A stretch of DNA of 11,881 nucleotides from RGIG5270 sp045538635 (GTDB lineage Bacteria > Verrucomicrobiota > Lentisphaeria > Victivallales > Victivallaceae): assembly GCA_045538635.1 (NCBI GenBank), contig JAZSRU010000133.1:1-11881 (forward strand). The letters are read 5' to 3'. The position numbers and the translations under genes are program-made. Under the pieces are notes generated by a model. It saw only the letters and a list, made by a program, of their open reading frames with translations. It made no database searches and was not told the DNA's origin. This document shows positions 7,965-11,881 of the stretch, in pieces (position 1 is the stretch's first letter; each line of letters begins with the position of its first letter).

Positions 7965-8042
7965 AAAGCTCAATTTCATGCACAACAATTAAAAAATAAA
8001 TATATTTTACAATATAAAACCTTAATCTTGAAAGGAATATTC

Positions 8043-9716
8043 ATGAAAAAAATTTTCATCACCGTATTATCAGTGTTTATTTCAACTGCTTTTGCCGCAG
8101 AAAATTTCAAAAACTGGACTCCGACCAACGGCAGTTTGCAGAAAAAAAATCCCGGTATGCTCGCTCTTTCACAGAAAAATACCAATATTGCTCTCAATGG
8201 TATTACCGGCATCAACTGGATACTTTTCCGTCCCTCGCCCGCTAAAGTTGCTGCCGGAAATACCGTAAAAATTACCATCAAAGCTTCCGGCAAAGGCAAA
8301 CTCGGTTTCGGTTATTACGAATATCACAGCGGCTTCAACTCAAACGGCACGCAGAATTCATGGGCTGAACTCACAGAAGATGCCAAAGAATTTACCGCCT
8401 CTTTTGCCATAAAACACAAAAATACAACCCTCGTCCGTCCACGCTTCGTCATCCCCGCAAATTGCCAGGCAAAAGTTACTGAATACTCTCTCAAAGTTGA
8501 GGGAGAACCGATTGTTCAATACGCCTTGACAGCCACTCCCGACCACAACAATCATATTTACAAAAAAGGCGAAATCGCAGAATTCAGTATCAAAGTCAAT
8601 GCAGACGGCAAAGCCGTTACCGAAGGCACAGTAAATCTCGTGCTTTTTGTCAACGGCAACAAAATTGACAAAAAATCAATCGTTCTTTCTGCCGTTGATA
8701 CATCATACAATGTCAGTTTGAAAGAACCGGGGTTTGTGCTTTTGCGCGGTTCATTTGCCGACAAAAACGGCAGAACTCTCTTTTCAGAAGAACAAATCGG
8801 TGCCGCCGCTTTCAGTCCCGATGAAATCAAAGCCGGAAAAAACGCTCCCGCCGACCTCATCACTTACTGGCAGGGCGAATTTGCAAAGCTCAACAAAGAG
8901 GTCGCTCCGGAATTCAAACTCGAATCCGTACCTGACAGTGCATATCACAAACAGTGGAAACTTACCTGCAGCAACTTCGGCGGCACAAAAACCTATGCCA
9001 CCATTACCATGCCGAAAAACCGGAAAGGCAAACTGCCGATAATTTTCACTGTTCCTCCGGCAGGTAATTCAGTTTTCAGCTTCTACAAATCATCAGATGC
9101 CATCCATGTTACAATCTCTGTTTTTGACCGTACATTCCCCCGCCACGCAGATTATCTGAGTTTCAACAATCCGGTATGGTATTTCTACATGGGCGCACAG
9201 AAACGCGAAACTTATTACTACTACAAATCCATCCTCGGCATGATGCGCGTCATGGATTATGCCATGAAGGAAATAAAAGAATGGGACGGCAAACATCTCG
9301 CCGCAGTCGGACGCAGTCAGGGCGGCGGTTCAGCATTGATTATGGCGGCTCTCAATCCTGCCATTCAATGTGTTTCTGCTGATGTCCCGGCTTTGTGCGA
9401 CCACAACGCCAGACTTGCCGGACGCACTCCCGGCTGGCCGCAGCTTCTGGACAGAACCAATACAAAAAATTTCGCAAATGATGCCGCATATTTTGACGCT
9501 GCCAACTTTGCCGCATTCGTCAAATGTCCTGCCGTTATCAGCGCCGGATTCTTTGATACGATGTGCTATCCGTCATCAATTTACGCCGCATTCAACAATC
9601 TCAAGGGCGAAAAACAGATTCTCAACCAGCCCTATTACGGACACGGCTGGGGCAAACGCGATAATGCTTACGAAAAAGCAACTGCCGCACTGCTCAAAAA
9701 AACATTTGCCAAATAA
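8043..9716 (+). CDS. Secreted esterase/hydrolase, acetyl xylan esterase-like (CE7-related) with N-terminal beta-rich region
   Basis: The 557-aa protein opens with a signal peptide (MKKIFITVLSVFISTAFA, cut before AE), so it is exported. Residues ~20-155 look like a beta-rich, carbohydrate-binding-like module and ~160-255 like an Ig-like strand region (inference). From ~260 an alpha/beta-hydrolase follows: nucleophile S425 in GRSQGG, D505 in AGFFDTMCYPSS, and H534 in YGHGW. The DTMCYPSS and SQGGG context resembles CE7 acetyl xylan esterase/cephalosporin deacetylases. The CE7 RGQ motif is not recognisable; FDRTF (361-365) sits where it would be expected. It probably removes acetyl or other acyl groups from sugars, but the substrate is unproven. 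The ATG at 8043 has AAGGA 6 nt upstream; an in-frame TTG at 8028 is less likely and would spoil the signal peptide. The 78-nt gap after mraY suggests its own promoter, but none stands out. Confidence 0.8.
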   Translation: MKKIFITVLSVFISTAFAAENFKNWTPTNGSLQKKNPGMLALSQKNTNIALNGITGINWILFRPSPAKVAAGNTVKITIKASGKGKLGFGYYEYHSGFNSNGTQNSWAELTEDAKEFTASFAIKHKNTTLVRPRFVIPANCQAKVTEYSLKVEGEPIVQYALTATPDHNNHIYKKGEIAEFSIKVNADGKAVTEGTVNLVLFVNGNKIDKKSIVLSAVDTSYNVSLKEPGFVLLRGSFADKNGRTLFSEEQIGAAAFSPDEIKAGKNAPADLITYWQGEFAKLNKEVAPEFKLESVPDSAYHKQWKLTCSNFGGTKTYATITMPKNRKGKLPIIFTVPPAGNSVFSFYKSSDAIHVTISVFDRTFPRHADYLSFNNPVWYFYMGAQKRETYYYYKSILGMMRVMDYAMKEIKEWDGKHLAAVGRSQGGGSALIMAALNPAIQCVSADVPALCDHNARLAGRTPGWPQLLDRTNTKNFANDAAYFDAANFAAFVKCPAVISAGFFDTMCYPSSIYAAFNNLKGEKQILNQPYYGHGWGKRDNAYEKATAALLKKTFAK

Positions 9717-9723
9717 ACAAAGC

Positions 9724-9743
9724 TCTGTACTGTTCCGTACAGA
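9724..9743. other. Perfect 7-bp inverted repeat after the esterase gene
   Basis: tctgtac (9724-9730) and gtacaga (9737-9743) flank tgttcc. It begins 8 nt after the esterase stop. No T-run follows, so it is a weak hairpin or a protein-binding palindrome rather than an intrinsic terminator. Confidence 0.45.
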
Positions 9744-9788
9744 ACCAGCCATATTTGCAATTTTGCCGGAGATGACCGTAATAACGAC

Positions 9789-9817
9789 TTGACTTGCGGC
9801 TGCCTATATGCTATACG
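9789..9817 (+). promoter_or_regulatory. Candidate extended -10 promoter upstream of the signal-peptide ORF
   Basis: TTGACT (9789-9794) is followed after 17 bp by TATACG (9812-9817), preceded by TG at 9809-9810 (TGCTATACG). The -35 and spacing are good. It would drive the ORF at 9855 with about 30 nt of leader. Confidence 0.5.
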
Positions 9818-9854
9818 ACATACTATATTACGTGAAATATAATCAGAAGTCCAT

Positions 9855-10142
9855 ATGAAGAAATATTTTTTTGCAACTATTTGCCTTTTACTGATATCCG
9901 TCGGACTTTGCGCCGCTGCTATTCCTCAAAACAAGGAGAATATTGATTCCATGAGCGAAATTAACAAACTCCGGAACATACAGCAACGCCATAGAACTGG
10001 CAAGGGCAGTAGGGAAGGACACTGCCTATGTAGCCCGAACAATCCGCTTAACATTGCTTGCCCCGGAAATCATTCACGCCATTTTGCATGGGACTTTGAA
10101 AAAGAGTATTTCAATGGAAACGCTGCGAAAAAGCAGGCCTGA
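9855..10142 (+). pseudogene. Chimeric ORF: signal-peptide start fused out of frame to a recombinase remnant
   Basis: The first ~22 residues (MKKYFFATICLLLISVGLCA, then AA) are a convincing export signal, followed by AIPQNKENIDS. From about 9951 the ORF continues for ~60 residues (RNIQQRHRTGKGSREGH and on) that are only a shifted-frame reading of the recombinase tail described next. So this is most likely the 5' end of a lost secreted-protein gene joined to foreign DNA near 9955-9960. A good promoter lies upstream, but the ribosome site (AGAAG, 5 nt before the ATG) is weak. It may still be expressed as a 95-aa exported peptide, but I see no independent sign of selection on the second half. Confidence 0.45.
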
Positions 10143-10182
10143 AAATTGGGAGGAACAAAAGAAATATTTTGGTCTTGAGTAA
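9958..10182 (+). pseudogene. C-terminal fragment of a serine-type site-specific recombinase
   Basis: In the frame of codons beginning at 9958, about 74 residues read into a stop at 10180-10182. Key stretches are LTNSGTYSNAIELARAVGKD, then TAYVARTIRLTLLAPEII, HAILHG and PENWEEQKKYFG. This is the helix-turn-helix-like tail known from large recombinase-family proteins: ELA..VGKD.SYV.R.LRLT.LAPEI..AIL.G, ending in W.EQ...FG. The resolvase catalytic domain and everything upstream are missing; a TGA lies in frame at 9952-9954 and no start codon is available. It is a 3' remnant of an integrated element. The native terminator directly follows, so the end of the original gene is preserved. Confidence 0.75.
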
Positions 10183-10199
10183 AACGGCAACGCCTTCAG

Positions 10200-10227
10200 G
10201 CGGCAGGAGAAATCTTGCCGCTTTTTT
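10200..10227 (+). terminator. Intrinsic terminator after the recombinase remnant
   Basis: A 9-bp stem, gcggcagga (10200-10208) with tcttgccgc (10213-10221), holds one G-U pair and a GAAA tetraloop. Six Ts follow at 10222-10227. It starts 18 nt after the recombinase stop. This is the best intrinsic terminator in the window. Confidence 0.85.
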
Positions 10228-10424
10228 GCGTTTTAAGGGGCGTGTGGCGGCGGTTGCGGCAAAAGCCGGATGAAGCATCCCGTTGGCATCATCCCCTTGC
10301 AAAATTGTTACAAATAAAAGAAAATCGCAAATTGAAATTTATCTTGCCGATGCTATATTACATTGACGGCGTCTGATTTGCAATATCAACCGAACGGAAT
10401 GTGCAAGGATTTAATGATATATTC
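10222..10424 (+). repeat. ~200-bp direct repeat, copy 1
   Basis: This copy matches 11272-11472 at about 90% by eye, with one 2-nt length difference near 10293-10302 and most changes near the right end. The best-kept part is 10310-10391. The left edge coincides with the T-run of the recombinase terminator. The right edge is ATGATATATTC, after which the two copies diverge completely. It carries a candidate promoter (10332-10359). In this copy the terminal ATG opens only a 17-codon ORF; the real gene starts ~70 nt further on. No protein-coding reading of the repeat itself is convincing. Confidence 0.9.
10332..10359 (+). promoter_or_regulatory. Promoter carried by repeat copy 1
   Basis: TTGAAA (10332-10337), 16 bp, then TATATT (10354-10359), with TG at 10351-10352 giving an extended -10 (TGCTATATT). 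The whole stretch is identical in copy 2. A start near 10366 gives a ~120-nt leader for the 154-aa gene. Confidence 0.6.
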
Positions 10425-10486
10425 ATGCTTCCCGGAAAGAGTTAAATCTAATAAACCGATTGAGTGATTACACGGAGACAATGCTA

Positions 10487-10951
10487 ATGTTAAAAAATAT
10501 AACAAGCGATTTTAAAAAATACAGGCGATGTTTACACTCTGTTTGGAATGATTTCACTCATCGCTTTGATGTCGATCAGGACTGGGATTTGTGTGACCTT
10601 TTTGCAGATATAGGTTGCAGTATATTTGACATATACATTGCTGAAAAATTCAATATTCCGCAGGGGCTAAAAGCAAAACAGTATCAGCATCGTATGTCCC
10701 CGGTAAAAGAGATTCTTGTCAAACCGCAAAAAGGAGTATCCGGTTACTGTTCTGACAATATCAATTATTGGGTCGAATACGATTATATATCAAGCAATGA
10801 GTATTTCTATTGGGTCGATTTTTACGATTTTAATATTTCCGATGCAAATAGGTCTTTCAAGTATGTGTTGGTACAAAACACAAAAGGACAGCACTTTATT
10901 TTTGAGGCCTCAAAAGTTAGTGTTTTCGTCAATCAGGAAAGTCCTATGTAG
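10487..10951 (+). CDS. Orphan protein, 154 aa, aromatic-rich, function unknown
   Basis: I do not recognise this protein. The ATG at 10487 has GGAG 9 nt upstream; an ATG two codons earlier (10481) is only 3 nt from it, so 10487 is preferred. There is no signal peptide or membrane helix. Residues ~12-45 look helical (an RRCLHSVWNDF segment, then D-Q-D-W-D-L-C-D-L-F and a run to FDIYIAEKF). The second half is unusually rich in Tyr, Trp, Phe and Asp (NYWVEYDYISSNEYFYWVDF) and looks beta-rich. The gene is AT-rich compared with topA or pyrB. It sits alone between two direct repeats beside recombinase and phage-type debris, the setting of transferred cargo. Small acidic aromatic-rich orphans of this kind are often immunity-type proteins, but no toxin is visible, so this is only a guess. 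Confidence 0.7.
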   Translation: MLKNITSDFKKYRRCLHSVWNDFTHRFDVDQDWDLCDLFADIGCSIFDIYIAEKFNIPQGLKAKQYQHRMSPVKEILVKPQKGVSGYCSDNINYWVEYDYISSNEYFYWVDFYDFNISDANRSFKYVLVQNTKGQHFIFEASKVSVFVNQESPM

Positions 10952-11054
10952 TTCCATAAATAAGAACGATGACCGTCTTTTGTTGCATTTGGAGCGGCAT
11001 CTTACGAAGTGTGGACTTTTATAATATTTTATATTTCACAAGGAGGCTTAACAC

Positions 11055-11120
11055 ATGACGTATGGGAATTGTGAGAAGAAACATCGAGTGGTGAGGGCAT
11101 TTACGACAAACACGAGGTGA
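11055..11120 (+). pseudogene. Truncated gene start: strong ribosome site and 21-codon ORF
   Basis: AAGGAGG (11040-11046) stands 8 nt before an ATG, and TATAAT (11020-11025) lies 29 nt upstream of the ATG, without a clear -35. The reading frame (MTYGNCEKKHRVVRAFTTNT, then R) stops after 21 codons, right at the junction with the reverse-strand amidoligase-like fragment. The simplest reading is the 5' end of a gene cut off by a rearrangement. A real short peptide cannot be excluded. Confidence 0.35.
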
Positions 11121-11271
11121 CCACCTCGGCACTGCTGTTGCGGTCGATCAGGCTGCTATCGCTGACCGCCTTCCAAATTTTGCCGTCCGGTGCGGTCACC
11201 TGCCAATTGTCGTAGGCGCAGCCAATGTACTGCACCGTGCCACCGTCCACGCTGTGAATCGCCTTTGCCTC
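11116..11271 (-). pseudogene. Fragment resembling a phage-type amidoligase
   Basis: On the minus strand about 52 residues read without interruption. KAIHSVDGGTVQYIG leads into YDNWQVTAPDGKIWKAVSDS, then SL, and SSAEVVT near the end. In the amidoligase_2 family (ATP-grasp-related COOH-NH2 ligases, common in phages) a similar stretch appears: YD.W.V..D..G..W....D.S......AE.VSP. The match is by memory of the pattern, so moderate. The N-terminus and everything after the E-V-V motif are missing. The fragment ends exactly where the direct repeat starts (11272) and, at the other end, at the truncated plus-strand ORF. It is therefore a rearrangement remnant, not a working gene. Confidence 0.5.
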
Positions 11272-11472
11272 CTTTTTGCGTTTTAAGGGGCATGTCGCGG
11301 CGGTTGCGGCAAAAGCCGGATGAAGCGTCCCGTTGGCATCATCTTTGCAAATTTGTTGTAAATAAAAGAAAATCACAAATTGAAATTTATCTTGCCGATG
11401 CTATATTACATTGACGGTGTCTGATTTGCAATATCAACCGATTGGAAAGTGCAGATATGTAATGATATATTC
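11272..11472 (+). repeat. ~200-bp direct repeat, copy 2
   Basis: Same element as 10222-10424, same orientation, 1,050 bp downstream. The terminator stem that precedes copy 1 is absent here and is replaced by the amidoligase-like fragment, which fixes the left boundary at the T-run. The right boundary again falls just after ATGATATATTC, but here the ATG opens the 110-aa membrane-protein frame. Confidence 0.9.
11380..11407 (+). promoter_or_regulatory. Promoter carried by repeat copy 2
   Basis: TTGAAA (11380-11385), 16 bp, TATATT (11402-11407), with TG at 11399-11400. It is identical to copy 1. A start near 11414 gives a ~48-nt leader for the ORF at 11462. Confidence 0.6.
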
Positions 11473-11794
11473 CGGGATAATCTATTCAATACGAACACTT
11501 GCCGCACGTTTTGCAGGGAAAGCTCCTGTGCAAAAACATCATCAGTTCGCTGCGGGTACGGTCTTGTGCGGAGCGTTGTGTTTGCCACTGCTGATTTTTG
11601 GAATATTGTACAATATTTTTCCGCAACTGGAAAATATTTTTGATGTCTGGTACGGCGGAATATGTTTCTTTGCCGGAATGCTTGTATTGACGGTTGGATG
11701 GGAAGAATTTTGCATATTGCTCAAGAAATGGTATGTTGCAATGACTCTTTCCATTGGAATAATTATAAGCTGGATCATCCAAATTGCAAATTGA
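11462..11794 (+). CDS. Small membrane protein, 110 aa, three predicted transmembrane helices
   Basis: I cannot name a family. The ATG at 11462 lies in the last bases of repeat copy 2; no clear ribosome site precedes it, so the start is uncertain and the true N-terminus may have been replaced by the repeat. A short basic/polar head (SIRTLAARFAGKAPVQKHHQ) is followed by helices around FAAGTVLCGALCLPLLIFGI, then YGGICFFAGMLVLTVGW, then AMTLSIGIIISWIIQI at the C-terminus. It is probably an inner-membrane protein. The next ORF begins 17 nt after its stop, suggesting co-transcription from the repeat promoter. Confidence 0.6.
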   Translation: MIYSGIIYSIRTLAARFAGKAPVQKHHQFAAGTVLCGALCLPLLIFGILYNIFPQLENIFDVWYGGICFFAGMLVLTVGWEEFCILLKKWYVAMTLSIGIIISWIIQIAN

Positions 11795-11811
11795 AAAAAT
11801 CAGGGCGAATA

Positions 11812-11881
11812 ATGATTATCAAATGCAATATCTGTCACCGGGAAACGGAACAAACTCTTGTAAAGCAGAAACATTATGCGT
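11812..11881 (+). CDS. Partial ORF with an N-terminal CxxC motif, runs off the window
   Basis: An ATG at 11812 opens 23 codons that remain open at the window end. The product begins MIIKCNICHRE, a C-x-x-C knuckle of the kind that starts many small zinc-ribbon proteins, followed by a polar, lysine- and glutamate-rich stretch. The upstream site (AGGGCG, 5 nt before the ATG) is only a fair ribosome site. Its family cannot be judged from so few residues. Confidence 0.5.
   Translation, partial: MIIKCNICHRETEQTLVKQKHYA

Noticed and set aside
9724..9743. LexA/SOS box
   Set aside because: The palindrome is CTGT-N10-ACAG, not the N8 spacing of the LexA consensus, and it lies after a gene rather than before one.
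9855..10142. Intact small secreted protein of 95 aa
   Set aside because: Its second half is a shifted reading of a recombinase tail; kept only as a chimeric ORF.
10111..10302. 63-codon minus-strand ORF over the terminator and repeat
   Set aside because: Reads through the terminator and repeat in reverse; no ribosome site or motif.
11101..11376. Intact 91-aa minus-strand gene
   Set aside because: Its first ~35 codons are simply the reverse complement of the direct repeat; only the amidoligase-like part is meaningful.
10222..11472. CRISPR array or insertion sequence bounded by the two repeats
   Set aside because: Units are ~200 bp and only two, too long for CRISPR. No transposase or terminal inverted repeats are present.

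Overview
The window looks like chromosomal DNA from a Gram-negative-type bacterium with many secreted polysaccharide-active enzymes. The likeliest group is the PVC superphylum, Lentisphaerota/Victivallales. This rests on gene content and style: a diverged acetyl-xylan-esterase-like secreted hydrolase, a cysteine-free repeat tail on topoisomerase I, and mraY outside a cell-wall cluster. It is an inference, not an identification.

Left part (1-3.8 kb), minus strand: a compact housekeeping operon read dapA -> pyrR -> pyrB -> pyrC. The gaps are 10 and 8 nt, followed by a 4-nt ATGA overlap. It supplies the first committed step of lysine/diaminopimelate synthesis, two steps of de novo pyrimidine synthesis, and the pyrimidine regulator/uracil phosphoribosyltransferase PyrR. 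A strong REP-like hairpin lies downstream of pyrC at the window edge.

Middle (3.8-9.7 kb), plus strand: a divergent, AT-rich intergenic region with a small GC-rich repeated element separates dapA from topA. topA (DNA topoisomerase I) ends in four copies of a ~56-residue, cysteine-free repeat instead of zinc ribbons. It is followed 3 nt later by mraY (lipid I synthesis). Next comes a secreted two-part esterase/hydrolase related to CE7 acetyl xylan esterases.

Right part (9.7-11.9 kb): an accessory scrap-yard. It holds a signal-peptide start fused out of frame to the C-terminal tail of a serine-type recombinase, with a good intrinsic terminator. It also holds two ~200-bp direct repeats 1.05 kb apart, each carrying a conserved promoter (TTGAAA, 16 bp, TGCTATATT). 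An orphan 154-aa gene lies between the copies. A fragment that looks like a phage-type amidoligase abuts the second copy. A small three-helix membrane protein follows the second copy, and a zinc-knuckle-like ORF is cut by the window end. Promoter-bearing repeats in front of unrelated orphan genes are the most interesting pattern here. They look like cassette exchange or remnants of an integrated element; no complete mobile or defence system is visible.
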